Shown: positions 22,701 through 36,690 of the stretch, one piece after another
Position numbering within the stretch: position 1 is the stretch's first letter
How the letters are laid out: every line of letters begins with the position of its first letter
Assembly (NCBI GenBank): GCA_949358305.1
Contig: CASHSZ010000050.1
Location: 1 to 50,684 of the forward strand
Length of the DNA: 50,684 nucleotides
Reading direction: 5' to 3'
Source of the DNA: Strigamia acuminata
Lineage: Eukaryota; Arthropoda; Chilopoda; Geophilomorpha; Linotaeniidae
Program-made: the position numbers and the translations under genes
The notes under the pieces: model-generated
What the model was told of the DNA's origin: nothing
The model's database searches: none
The model's input: the letters and a program-made list of their open reading frames with translations, nothing else

Positions 22701-24290
22701 CGGCCCGTTAACGGCCCGTTAACGGCGTAAAACCAAAAACAGGATTCGAGATTAATGTCTATGAATGTTGTACGCGTTTTCATGTACGTGTTGTCGGTTG
22801 TTGATTTTTTCGATTCACGCCGTAACGGCCCGTTAACGGCCCGTTAACGGCCCGTCAACGGCCCGTCAACGGCCCGCAACGGCCCGCACGGGCCGTTAAC
22901 GGGCCGTCGACGATCCCGTCACGATCCCGCAACGGCCCGCACGGGCCGTTAACGGGCCGCTGACGGTCCCGTCACGATCCCGCAACGGCCCGCACGGGCC
23001 GTTAACGGGCCGTCGACGATCCCGTCACGATCCCGCAACGGCCCGCACGGGCCGTTAACGGGCCGCTGACGGTCCCGTCACGATCCCGCAACGGCCCGCA
23101 CGGGCCGTTAACGGGCCGTCGACGGTCCCGTCACGATCCCGCAACGGCCCGCACGGGCCGTTAACGGCCCGTTAACGGCCCGTTAACGGCCCGTTAACGG
23201 GGCAAAACCGAAAACAGGATTCGAGATTAATGTCTATGAATGTTGTACGCGTTTTCACGTACGTGTTGTCGGTTGTTGATTTTTTCGATTCACGCCGTAA
23301 CGGCCCGTTAACGGCCCGTTAACGGCCCGTCAACGGCCCGTCAACGGCCCGCAACGGCCCGCACGGGCCGTTAACGGGCCGTCGACGATCCCGTCACGAT
23401 CCCGCAACGGCCCGCACGGGCCGTTAACGGGCCGCTGACGGTCCCGTCACGATCCCGTCACGGCCTTCGTTCCCGGACTTCGGCTCGCCGACGGCCCGTA
23501 CGACCTCACGCGGGCCGTTAACGGGCCGTTAACGGCGTAAAACCAAAAACAGGATTCGAGATTAATGTCTATGAATGTTGTACGCGTTTTCATGTACGTG
23601 TTGTCGGTTGTTGATTTTTTCGATTCACGCCGTAACGGCCCGTTAACGGCCCGTTAACGGCCCGTCAACGGCCCGTCAACGGCCCGCAACGGCCCGCACG
23701 GGCCGTTAACGGGCCGTCGACGATCCCGTCACGATCCCGCAACGGCCCGCACGGGCCGTTAACGGGCCGCCGACGGTCCCGTCACGGTCCCGTCACGGCG
23801 CGTGCGGGCCGTTAACGGGCCGCCGACAGTCCCGTCACGATCCCGTCACGGCCTTCGTTCCCGGACTTCGGCTCGCCGACGGCCCGTACGACCTCACGCG
23901 GGCCGTTAACGGGCCGTTAACGGGCCGTTAACGGCCCGTTAACGGCCCGTTAACGGCGTAAAACCAAAAACAGGATTCGAGATTAATGTCTATGAATGTT
24001 GTACGCGTTTTCACGTACGTGTTGTCGGTTGTTGATTTTTTCGATTTACGCCGTTAACGGCCCGTTAACGGCCCGTTAACGGCCCGTCAACGGCCCGCAT
24101 GGAGTCGTACGGGCCGTTAACGGGCCGCCGACGGTCCCGTCACGGTCCCGTCACGGCGCGTGCGGGCCGTTAACGGGCCGCCAACGGTCCCGTCACGATC
24201 CCGTCACGGCCCGTGCGGGCCGTTAACGGGCCGCCGACGGTCCCGTCACGATCCCGTAACGGCCCGTTACGGCCAAGGGCCGTAACGGGA
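19752..24290 (+). repeat. TTAA-bearing terminal array, right side of copy A
   Basis: A 4.5-kb array of GC-rich short repeats built on the 16-bp palindrome GGGCCGTTAACGGCCC, interspersed with GATCCCGTCACGATCCCG-type units. A ~100-bp AT-rich core (AGGATTCGAGATTAATG ... CACGTACGTG) occurs ten times, near 20361, 20720, 21076, 21551, 21908, 22382, 22739, 23211, 23548 and 23971. Cores alternate between ~357 and ~475 bp apart over most of the array, giving an ~832-bp higher-order repeat. The first ~600 bp and the last ~250 bp lack the core and are more divergent. Every palindrome carries a TTAA, the piggyBac target. No coding sequence is supported. Confidence 0.9.
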
Positions 24291-26150
24291 TAACTGAGAG
24301 AGTCGGGTGCGAGACCACGTGACCCGGAGTGTGGTTTTTGGGGGCGAGGGCCGTCCTCCGACCGCGCCGTGACGCGCCCCGGGTCGGATCAAGAGGCGAC
24401 CCGGTCGGAAACCGAACCTCGGGGTTCCTCGGGGCGTGGTTTTTTGGGGAGGGGGGGGGGGGGGGATTGGGTCGCGTGCTCCGACCGCGCCGCAACGCGC
24501 CGTGGGTCGGTCACCAACCTTTGTCAATATTTTATAAATTTCCACGGAATTTCAACAATGTTTTACATAAGTCCGTCAAATCGGGCAGAAATATCCCGTA
24601 CAATGTCGCTGCAATTCTGTGGAAATTTATCAGATATTGACAAAATTCGGTGACGGGCGGAAGGGCGATTCCCGGGCGGAAGAGAGAGAGAGAGAGAGAA
24701 AGGGGGGACGGCCGGCGCCTACGCCGACGGGGCGCGGAGGGCGAGTGCACTGTTCACGCATGTGGGCGCGTGTGGACGCTCGATTTACTGGCGCGTTGGA
24801 CAAGTCAAAAAAAATTTCCCAATGTCTGACAAAAATTCCATCGAATCACGGCAATATTTGACAACACTTGCACAGATTTTTAGCAACATTCACCGGCGAG
24901 GTCGTTGATGAACTCGCTTTACCCCGATGAATCTCGCGCGACAACAACCCTGCGAAAATACCAAATCTCGTACGAATAATAAACACGGCGCAAACCGCAC
25001 AAAAATCCACGACATAAAATCGAATGTCGTCTATCGGCACTCTCAGCATTCCCCCGGACATTTTCCGGAAGAGTTTGGTCCGGCCGGAATCCGAGGAATA
25101 GTCACTCCCAAAGTGCGGATTTTGCGGGTGCACTCGCTTCCGAAGGATAGGCAAAGCAGGCGTGCGGACGCGACGCCCGGACGCGGCCGGACGGGGACCA
25201 GTCGGCGCTTAACCTTGGGGTATGTGTGCGGATTTTGTCGGGGGCGAAAGGGTCCCGCTTTTTAACATTACGGCGGCCTATACGTTGTTTCGTTGATCGC
25301 GACTGTGATGCGGAATTTGCGGATGTTGTTTTGGCCGAGTAGTTCGTGCGACCGAGCGCGTTTTGTTCGTTGCTTTTCGGTGTTCGGTGGGTTTTGTGAC
25401 CGGTCAAGGGTTTCGCTAAAACGTGGTTTTTGTGACGGGAGGGAGGGGGGATCGGTTCATGTGCTCCGAACGCGCCGCGACGCGCCGTGACTTGGGCCAA
25501 AAACGACCCGGTCGGAAACCGGGTCCCGGGCTTCGTCGAGGCGTGGTTTTTGAGAACGGGGGGAGGGGGGGATCGGGTCGCGTGCTCCGAAAGCGCCGCG
25601 ACGCGCCGTGACTTGGGCCAAAAACGACCCGGTCGGAAACCGGGTCCCGGGCTTCGTCGAGGCGTGGTCCCGATCGGGACAAACTCTTCCGGAAAATGTC
25701 CGGTGGAATGTTGAGAGTGTCGATGGACGACGTTCGAGTTTATATCGTAAGTAAGTAAGTATCTGACAAAACTTGCACAGAATTTTGTCAACATTTGATA
25801 AATTTCCACAGAATTTAACGTTGTTTTGCTAAAACCTGCGGAAACGTGTCTAGTCGGGCAGAAACGTCTCGTAAAATGTTGCTGAAATTCCGTGGAAATT
25901 TGTCAAAAATTGACAAAAGTTGGTGACCGACCCACATCGCGTTGCGGCGCGGTCGGAGCACGCGACCCGATCCCCCCCCCCCCCCTCCCCCCGTCCCCAA
26001 AAAACCACGCCTCGAGGAACCCCGAGGTTCGGTTTCCGACCGGGTCGCCTCTTGATCCGACTCGGGGCGCGTCACGGCGCGGTCGGAGGACGGCCCTCGC
26101 CCCCAAAAACCACACTCCGGGTCACGTGGTCTCGCACCCGACTCTTTCAG
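24290..26150. repeat. Partly palindromic spacer between the two arrays
   Basis: The outer arms, 24303-24450 and 26000-26147, are inverted copies with only a few differences. They continue as a more diverged pair (24503-24655 and about 25770-25925) rich in GACAAA and TTTCCACGGAATTT motifs. A third inverted pair lies at about 25010-25082 and 25672-25750 (GGACATTTTCCGGAAGAG). The innermost ~600 bp has two direct ~125-bp repeats (about 25428-25552 and 25552-25675) with GACCCGGTCGGAAACCG, a motif also found in the outer arms. AG and G/C homopolymer runs occur at 24684-24705, 24448-24466 and 25971-25990. No gene is supported; the long open frames here are repeat artefacts. Confidence 0.75.
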
Positions 26151-29100
26151 TTTTCCCGTTTTCAGCCCGTTACGGGATCGTGACGGGACTGTCGGCGGCC
26201 CGTTAACGGCCCGCACGAGCCGTGACGGGATCGTGACGGGACCGTTGGCGGCCCGTTAACGGCCCGCACGGGCCGTGACGGGATCGTGACGGGACCGTCG
26301 GCGGCCCGTTAACGGCCCGTACGACTCCATGCGGGCCGTTGACGGGCCGTTGACGGGCCGTTAACGGGCCGTTAACGGGCCGTTACGGCGTAAATCGAAA
26401 AAATCAACAACCGACAACACGTACGTGAAAACGCGTACAACATTCATAGACATTAATCTCGAATCCTGTTTTTGGTTTTACGCCGTTAACGGGCCGTTAA
26501 CGGCCCGTTAACGGCCCGTTAACGGCCCGCGTGAGGTCGTACGGGCCGTCGGCGAGCCGAAGTCCGGGAACGAAGGCCGTGACGGGATCGTGACGGGACC
26601 GTCAGCGGCCCGTTAACGGCCCGTGCGGGCCGTTGCGGGATCGTGACGGGATCGTCGACGGCCCGTTAACGGCCCGTGCGGGCCGTTGCGGGCCGTTGAC
26701 GGGCCGTTGACGGGCCGTTAACGGGCCGTTAACGGGCCGTTACGGCGTGAATCGAAAAAATCAACAACCGACAACACGTACATGAAAACGCGTACAACAT
26801 TCATAGACATTAATCTCGAATCCTGTTTTCGGTTTTGCCCCGTTAACGGGCCGTTAACGGGCCGTTAACGGGCCGTTAACGGCCCGTGCGGGCCGTTGCG
26901 GGATCGTGACGGGACCGTCGACGGCCCGTTAACGGCCCGTGCGGGCCGTTGCGGGATCGTGACGGGACCGTCAGCGGCCCGTTAACGGCCCGTGCGGGCC
27001 GTTGCGGGATCGTGACGGGATCGTCGACGGCCCGTTAACGGCCCGTGCGGGCCGTTGCGGGATCGTGACGGGACCGTCAGCGGCCCGTTAACGGCCCGTG
27101 CGGGCCGTTGCGGGATCGTGACGGGATCGTCGACGGCCCGTTAACGGCCCGTGCGGGCCGTTGCGGGCCGTTGACGGGCCGTTGACGGGCCGTTAACGGG
27201 CCGTTAACGGGCCGTTACGGCGTGAATCGAAAAAATCAACAACCGACAACACGTACATGAAAACGCGTACAACATTCATAGACATTAATCTCGAATCCTG
27301 TTTTTGGTTTTACGCCGTTAACGGGCCGTTAACGGGCCGTTAACGGCCCGTTAACGGCCCGCGTGAGGTCGTACGGGCCGTCGGCGAGCCGAAGTCCGGG
27401 AACGAAGGCCGTGACGGGATCGTGACGGGACCGTCAGCGGCCCGTTAACGGCCCGTGCGGGCCGTTGCGGGATCGTGACGGGATCGTCGACGGCCCGTTA
27501 ACGGCCCGTGCGGGCCGTTGCGGGCCGTTGACGGGCCGTTGACGGGCCGTTAACGGGCCGTTAACGGGCCGTTACGGCGTAAATCGAAAAAATCAACAAC
27601 CGACAACACGTACGTGAAAACGCGTACAACATTCATAGACATTAATCTCGAATCCTGTTTTCGGTTTTGCCCCGTTAACGGGCCGTTAACGGGCCGTTAA
27701 CGGGCCGTTAACGGCCCGTGCGGGCCGTTGCGGGATCGTGACGGGACCGTCGACGGCCCGTTAACGGCCCGTGCGGGCCGTTGCGGGATCGTGACGGGAC
27801 CGTCAGCGGCCCGTTAACGGCCCGTGCGGGCCGTTGCGGGATCGTGACGGGATCGTCGACGGCCCGTTAACGGCCCGTGCGGGCCGTTGCGGGATCGTGA
27901 CGGGACCGTCAGCGGCCCGTTAACGGCCCGTGCGGGCCGTTGCGGGATCGTGACGGGATCGTCGACGGCCCGTTAACGGCCCGTGCGGGCCGTTGCGGGC
28001 CGTTGACGGGCCGTTGACGGGCCGTTAACGGGCCGTTAACGGGCCGTTACGGCGTGAATCGAAAAAATCAACAACCGACAACACGTACATGAAAACGCGT
28101 ACAACATTCATAGACATTAATCTCGAATCCTGTTTTTGGTTTTACGCCGTTAACGGGCCGTTAACGGGCCGTTAACGGCCCGTTAACGGCCCGCGTGAGG
28201 TCGTACGGGCCGTCGGCGAGCCGAAGTCCGGGAACGAAGGCCGTGACGGGATCGTGACGGGACCGTCAGCGGCCCGTTAACGGCCCGTGCGGGCCGTTGC
28301 GGGATCGTGACGGGATCGTCGACGGCCCGTTAACGGCCCGTGCGGGCCGTTGCGGGCCGTTGACGGGCCGTTGACGGGCCGTTAACGGGCCGTTAACGGG
28401 CCGTTACGGCGTAAATCGAAAAAATCAACAACCGACAACACGTACGTGAAAACGCGTACAACATTCATAGACATTAATCTCGAATCCTGTTTTTGGTTTT
28501 ACGCCGTTAACGGGCCGTTAACGGCCCGTTAACGGCCCGTTAACGGCCCGCACAGGCCGTGACGGGATCGTGACGGGACTGTCGGCGGCCCGTTAACGGC
28601 CCGCACGAGCCGTGACGGGATCGTGACGGGACCGTCGGCAGCCCGTTAACGGCCCGTACGACTCCATGCGGGCCGTTGACGGGATCGTGACGGGACCGTC
28701 GGCGGCCCGTTAACGGCCCGCACGAGCCGTGACGGGATCGTGACGGGACCGTCGGCAGCCCGTTAACGGCCCGCACGGGCCGTGACGGGATCGTGACGGG
28801 ACCGTTGGCGGCCCGTTAACGGCCCGCACGGGCCGTGACGGGATCGTGACGGGACCGTTGGCGGCCCGTTAACGGCCCGCACGCGCCGTGACGGGACCGT
28901 GACGGGACCGTCGGCGGCCCGTTAACGGCCCGTACGACTCCATGCGGGCCGTTGACGGGCCGTTAACGGGCCGTTAACGGGCCGTTAACGGCGTAAATCG
29001 AAAAAATCAACAACCGACAACACGTACGTGAAAACGCGTACAACATTCATAGACATTAATCTCGAATCCTGTTTTTGGTTTTACGCCGTTAACGGGCCGT

Positions 29101-29182
29101 TAACGGGCCGTTAACGGCCCGTTAACGGCCCGTTAACGGCCCGCGTGAGGTCGTACGGGCCGTCGGCGAGCCGAAGTCCGGG
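26150..29182 (-). repeat. TTAA-bearing terminal array, left side of copy B (inverted)
   Basis: The same repeat family as 19752-24290 but in the opposite orientation. Seven inverted copies of the AT-rich core lie near 26445, 26800, 27275, 27635, 28110, 28465 and 29045, with ~357/475-bp alternation over most of the array. It starts with degenerate palindromes after the spacer and stops abruptly at GTCCGGGAA, inside a unit, where a poly-A run begins. Together with 47745-50497 it gives copy B long inverted terminal arrays. Confidence 0.9.
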
Positions 29183-29207
29183 AAAAAAAAAAAAAAAAAA
29201 AAAAAAA
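29183..29207. repeat. Poly-A junction between array and gene block B
   Basis: An A homopolymer of about 25 nt joins the interrupted terminal array on its left to the middle of a SINE-like element on its right. The SINE sequence resumes at the base equivalent to 703 in copy A. In copy A the same SINE continues without a poly-A run. This could be a retroposition or repair scar, or an assembly join at a homopolymer. Confidence 0.8.
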
Positions 29208-29371
29208 CGTGTTTGACAATACAGCTTTGTCGGAAATGAAAAGTCGGCGGGAGCGGGACTCGAACTCTCGGTCACCAACTCCGTGCGGCAGGTCACCCTG
29301 CCCGCTCGGCCACCCGGGCCCGAAGATAAACCGTCCTCGTGGCCGTCTAGAATTTCGTCGCTTCGAATTTC
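29208..29371 (-). repeat. Truncated SINE-like element, copy B1
   Basis: Only the leader, the tRNA-like head and ~20 nt of body remain. The rest of the body and the 3' domain seen in A1 are replaced by the poly-A junction. Confidence 0.65.
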
Positions 29372-29540
29372 TTCCTTTTCTGTTTTAACCCAACTCGACT
29401 CGGCAGCCCCGTTCGAATCTCGGGGAGGAAAAAACAAAAAAAAAAAAGAAAAGAGAAAAAAAGAAAAGAAGAGAAGAGAAGAGAAAAAGAATAGAAATAA
29501 AAACAAAAATATGAACGAAAAAAATAAAAACAAAAGGAGA

Positions 29541-29796
29541 GCCGAATCTTCCGACTTCCCCCCACCCTCTCGCAACCTCGCGAGAGAGTGTGCCTCACTA
29601 TCTGAAGAGAAAGAATGGCGCACAACCGTGCAATAGACTCGACAATGTTAAGATAGATATGAGTGTTTCTGTGATACAGTTTTTGCCAGAAATGAAAAAT
29701 CGGCGGGAAGCGGGACTCGAACCCTCGGTCACCAGCTCCGTGCGGCAGGTCACCCTGCCCGCTCGGCCACTCGGGGCCGATGATAAAGCGCCGCCA
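29541..29796 (-). repeat. tRNA-headed SINE-like element, copy B2
   Basis: Counterpart of A2, with the same box A-like and box B-like motifs on the minus strand, upstream of gene 1 of copy B. Confidence 0.65.
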
Positions 29797-30099
29797 ATTT
29801 CAACGACAACGTTCGCCGTCGTTACCATTCATTCTCGCCGTTGTTAATCGTCGTTAATTAGTTACCGGTTATTAATTATTTTTTGTTTAATAATTATTAT
29901 TATTATTATTATTATTACTATTATTTATTTGTTCGTTCGTTTGCTCGTTTGTTTTTTATTTTTCGTGTCGTCAGCTGACGGACTGACTGACTGACTGACT
30001 GACTGACTGACTGACAGACAGACAGACAGTCGCATCCGCGAGAGAGGGTACACTTTTTCCGGCCACGCGGCAGATTTTTTCTCTCGACGCCATTTTCAG

Positions 30100-31674
<1,575 letters not shown>

Positions 31675-32002
31675 TTGATTGGTTGGCCGATCGAGCTAAT
31701 TAATTCACACGTTTTCGTTTCACTTGTCTGTTTTTGTTCGTTTTTATTGATTTGTTCGTTTGTTTTCTTTTTTTTCTTTTTCTTTGTCGGCATCGACAAT
31801 ACGTCGTCATTGTTGCCTTTGTTAATAAATAATAAAATTAACTTACAAAAAAAATGGAATAAATGAATAAATAAATAAATAAGCAAAACAAACAAAACTA
31901 CTCCGCCGCGTTCTGGCAAATGGAGGAATGAAATAAAACAAAATTAACCGGCCGGTTGGCCGCCCGAGCGTCGGCGCGCGCTCGGTCGTGGAAACGTCGC
32001 GG

Positions 32003-32727
32003 TCACTTGTCCGCGCCGGCCACGTGGATCTGAAAACAATCGCGACCGTGTTTCGGCCGGCACAGGTTGATTTCGCAGGGGACGCACCACCAACTGCTCT
32101 CGTGCCGTTCCTTGCGGCGCACGTAACACACCTTGCACCGCTTGCTCTTGGACGTGTGTTCGAGCCGGTGGACGACGGGTCCGCCGGGCGCGGGGGCCGC
32201 GCCCGGCACGGCCCCCTCCCGTCGAGACACGAGTTGGGTGGCGAGCGCTCTCCTGAACTGCAGCTGCGATCGGCCGCCTCGCGCGCCCGAGGTCGCCTCG
32301 AGCATATTGATTCGGGCGTTGACGCACACTGGAAGAAGAGAAGAGAAGAGAAGCGAGAATTAATTAGCGACGGATTAATCGGTGGCAAACGGCGCCCCGC
32401 TCACCTTGGTTCAGCTTGTGGAAGAAGAAGTACCGGTGCCAGTACGGGGAACGGCGCCCGATGCGGAACGAGGAGACCAGCCTGTTCAGCACGTCCACCC
32501 AGTGGAAATTGCGCGTGTACGAAAGCGCGGGCGCCGGGCAACGGACGTCCACCCTGTTGCCGCCGATGCGACGGGAGACGTGCCCGGGCGCCGCCAACGG
32601 GTCGACGTTCGTGCTGAGCAGACTCACGGTCGTCGTGTCCCTCCACCAGGTAAGCAACAGTCGGCCACTCTGACGATGCAGGAAATCGCCTATGAATAAA
32701 AAAGAAGTGAAATCAATCAATCAATCG

Positions 32728-32815
<88 letters not shown>

Positions 32816-34415
32816 GCCGACGATGCGAAGAGCGAGCGGGCGGTTTACCTCTCGCGTTGGCTCGGTACCGCTTGGGGTCCGGGAGGTCGGGCGGCATTTG
32901 GGCCGCGTTGGACCGCAGCGTCCCGACGGCCATTGTGTTGTGGCGGGCAAAGAGGTGCTCGAACAGCACGGCGGACGTGAATCGATTGTCGCACGCAATC
33001 GTGTGCCCTTTGCCGAGGTAGTGCCTGGCGACGTAGACGACGATGCGTCCGATGATGCTGCCCGGGTACCTGGAAACGAAAAAAAGAGAAAAGAAAAAGA
33101 AGGAATTGTGAGAACGAAGGAGAGAAACAGCGACGACGAAGTGACTCACTCTGGCTCCGGCTCCTCGTCCGGGTCGAAGAACATTTTGGCGCGTTTGCCG
33201 ATGTGCGCCTCGTCGTTCAGCACGTAGGCGGTGCCCGCGTCGCATAGTGTGAACAACTCGAAGCCCCATTTGATGGGCTTGGCCGGTTGACGGACCTGGG
33301 AAGAACGTTAAAGAAAGAAAGAAAGAAAGAAAGAAAGAACGAACGTTAGAGAAAAACGAGATCGGAGGGCGACCCCCGCACGCACCTTCATCTCCGATCG
33401 ACCCCGGTAGGCGATCATCGATTCGTCGACGCAGAGAGTTTGGCTGGGCTCGCGGCACGCGCGAAAGCGCTTGTTCACCAGATCGGCGAACAAACGGACT
33501 TTCGTCGTGCCGTCGTCTCGTTCGCGTTCCTTCAAGAACGCCGCCCTCTCTCCCGTCGTGCTGCCGCCGTCGGAGCCGGCCGCCGACCCGCCAACGCGCA
33601 GCCGCTGGTACGACGGCTGCGTGCTGTAGTGGAGATAACGCGAAACCTCTTCGAACCGTTGGCGCGTCATCGCTCGTCGGACGGCCGGCGCGCCGAGATC
33701 GCCGGGCCTGTCGCCCTGCCAGTAGTGGCGCAGTTCGGGCTGTCGGTTGTAACCGGTGAGCACGAGAATGCCCAGGTACGCGTACAGCTCGTCCAGCGCC
33801 AGGGGTCGAACCGGCCCACGTGCCCTCTGCCGAGGAAGAGGAGGAGGAGGAGGAGGAGGAGGAGGAGGAGGAGGAAGGGGAGGAAGGGCTAATTGTCGTC
33901 GAGCGGCCGCGTCGGCCGCCCCCCGGTCGCCCGCGGTGAGGCGCACCCTCAGGTCCGCGCACCGCGCCCCGGGTCGGGTGCCGCTGCCACCGGCAACGGC
34001 CACGACGCTCCCACCGGCAGCAGTCGTCGTCGTCGTCGCCGCCGTCGTTCGTCTGGACTTTGGACCTCGTGGCCGTGGCCGCGACGCGGCGAGCACCTAG
34101 AACGAAAACGAAAACGAAAACGAGCGTGAGAGTGAGTGTCGCGGATCGTCACCGTTGTTTTTTTCTCGGCACCTGCGCTCGCGCCATTTCCTCCTCTCTC
34201 GCCTCTCTCCGGATGGCTCGATTCGTCGCGGTCACGATGAAACGGGCCGCCTCGCCGAACAGCTCCTCGAAGTAATCGAACTCCGAGCTGCTCGGCACGC
34301 AGCGACCGCAGTAGCCGGGCGTCCCGCCGGCGAAACCGACGTCCTGCCGGTACGACGTCGTCGCGGCGACCCACACGCGCGCGCCCGCGTCCGTTTTGGG
34401 GAAACCGTCCGTCAT
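32003..34415 (-). CDS. piggyBac-family transposase (copy B)
   Basis: Exons 34415-34173, 34096-33386, 33295-33150, 33069-32849, 32689-32405 and 32328-32003 encode the same 643-aa protein as in copy A. It keeps the three catalytic Asp candidates (305, 394, 506), Asn509 and the complete Cys-rich C-terminal domain. Two intact identical transposase genes suggest recent amplification or gene conversion. The gene sits between gene 1, which converges on it, and the SINE cluster, as in copy A. Confidence 0.93.
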
Positions 34416-34882
34416 GGCTTAAACGAACGAACGAACGAACGGACGAAACGGTCGTTTAGCCAACCAATCAATTAATCAATTAATTGATTAATAAATTAAT
34501 AAACACGAACCGGGAAAGTTGGTCGGTCGGCTGGCTCGTCTTTCTTTATTGGTTTATTTCTCGTTTCTCGTTTCTTTTTCTTTCTTTTTCGACGATGGTG
34601 CGTGCGGATTGAATGACGCCGTCGAGCGGGGTCAAAGGTAGGAATGGGTGTTGTTTTGCTGCGGCGCAAACTCTGTAGAGCGGCACCTGACGACGCGGAC
34701 TGTATTTATAAAAACAAAACGAACCAAATAAATGAATGAATGAATGAATGAATGAATGAATGAATGAATGAATAAAAAGAGAGAAGAATGGAAAGAAATA
34801 AGTAAAAAAAATAAATAAAATAAAAAAGTGGAATGAAATAAAATAAAAGAACGAGAGGAGGGAGGTCGAATAAAATAAAGAA

Positions 34883-36015
34883 GGGCCGATACCTTCGACC
34901 CCCCCTCCCGCGGGTCTTGCGAGAGAGTAGTATTCATGAGAATGCGTTAGTAAAGTACTCATTTGTAACAAATCAATCATAGAAGAAGGGTTTCTGAGAA
35001 AACATCGGTGAAATGAAAAGTCGGCGGGAGCGGGACTCGAACTTTCGGTCCACGTCTCCGTGCGGCAGGTCACCCTACCCGCTCGGCCACCCGGGGCCGA
35101 AGATAAACCGCCCTCGTAGTGGCTTGGAATTGTGTCGGCCCCAATTCGAGTACTCTATTCTACTTCACTTTGGCCAAATGAACGAAAGAGAGACGCGAAT
35201 GAATAAATGAATAAATAGATAAATGGGTGGAAATAAAAAAAATAAATAGAAAAAAAAAAATAATGAAAATAAAGTGAAATAAAATAAAGAAGGGCCGATA
35301 CCTTCGACCCCCCCTCCCGCGGGTCTTGCGGGAGAGTATTGCCCATGAGAATGTATTAATAAACCACTAGTACGATAACGAGTAATTACGAAGAAAGAAA
35401 GAGATGTTACCGAATAATTTCGGAGAAACGGAAAGTCGGGAGAGCGGGACTCGAACTCTCGGTCACCAGCTCCGTGCGGTAGGTCACTCTACTCGCTCGG
35501 CCACCCGGGGCCGAAGATAAAGCGTCCTCGTGGTCGTCTAGAATTTCGTCGCTTCCGATTCGAGTATTCGTTTCATTTTGGCCGAACGAACGAGAGGAAA
35601 AGAGACGAAAGGAAGAAAAAAGAAAGAAAGAAAGAAAGAAATAAATAAATAAATAAATAAATAAACAAATAAATAAACAAATAAATAAACAGACGGGTAG
35701 ATAGGTAGGTGGAAATAAAATTAAAAATAGAATAAAATAAAATGAAATAAAATAAAGAAGGGCCGATACCTTCGACCCCCCCTCCCGCGAGTCTTGCGGA
35801 AGAGTAGTATTTTCAAGAACTTGTCACAGTATAATAAACCAACTAATACAAATCAATCATTCAATGTTGCCAACGAAAAGTCGGGGGAGAGCGGGACGCG
35901 AACCTTCGGTCACCAGCTCCGTGCGGCAGGTCACCCTGCCCGCTCGGCCACCCGGGGCCGAAGATAAAGCGTCTTCGTGGTCGTCTGGAATTTCGTCGCT
36001 TTCGGTTCGAGTGCT
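34883..36015 (-). repeat. SINE-like cluster in copy B (three copies)
   Basis: Counterparts of A3 (34883-35153), A4 (35291-35570) and A5 (35760-36015), head to tail on the minus strand and separated by A/T-rich microsatellites. No clear nucleotide difference from copy A was seen by eye. Confidence 0.7.
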
Positions 36016-36345
36016 CTATTTTACTCTACTCTACTCTACTCTACTCTACTCTACTCTACTCTACTCTACTCTACTTTACTTTACTTTACTTTACTTTACT
36101 TTACTTTACTTCGGGTTTCTTTCTTTTTTGTTTGTTTCAACCTCGTAGGTTGATTTGAACGTTTTTGAGAAGAAATGAAGAGAGAGAGAGGCGAGGCGTG
36201 TGGTTTACTCGCTGATTTATTCGAGAGAGCAGATAACACAACAACAAAATGTATATATATACATGTGTATATGTATGTATGTATGTATACATAAACAAAT
36301 AAATAAATGAATGGGTGAACGAATGAATGAACGAATGGAGAAAAA

Positions 36346-36428
<83 letters not shown>

Positions 36429-36690
36429 AAAAAATAAATAAAAAAAATAAATAAATAGGTCGCGGACGACGTCGTCGATGTCGCTCGCGCGTTCGGTCGT
36501 CCACCTCGCTCGCTCGCTGTCTGCCTGTCCAGCTCGCGTCATTCTAAGTCGGTCGGTCGGTCGGTCGGTCAATCGGTCGGTCGGTCGTTCTAAGTCGGTT
36601 GGTCGGTCGTTCGTTCTAAGTCGGTTGGTCGGTCGGTCGGTCGGTCGTTCTAAGTCGGTCGGTCGCTCGCTCGCTCGCTCGCTCGCTCAC
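36015..36690. repeat. Microsatellite cluster in copy B
   Basis: Counterpart of 7510-8185. The pentanucleotide tract is one unit shorter and the AAAT tract one unit longer than in copy A. Confidence 0.8.

Noticed and set aside
19752-24290. Telomere repeat
   Set aside because: TTAACGG-like units resemble short telomeric repeats only superficially. They are palindromic, embedded in a higher-order repeat with a ~100-bp core, present in both orientations, and end against unique DNA.
25102-25809. 235-aa minus-strand frame in the spacer
   Set aside because: It runs through tandem and inverted repeats, contains the same short phrases as neighbouring repeats, and shows no recognisable domain.
20108-28776. 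Small frames in the terminal arrays (SRSRHGPCGPLTG-type)
   Set aside because: They are translations of the GTTAACGG and GATCCCGTCACG repeat units in both orientations.
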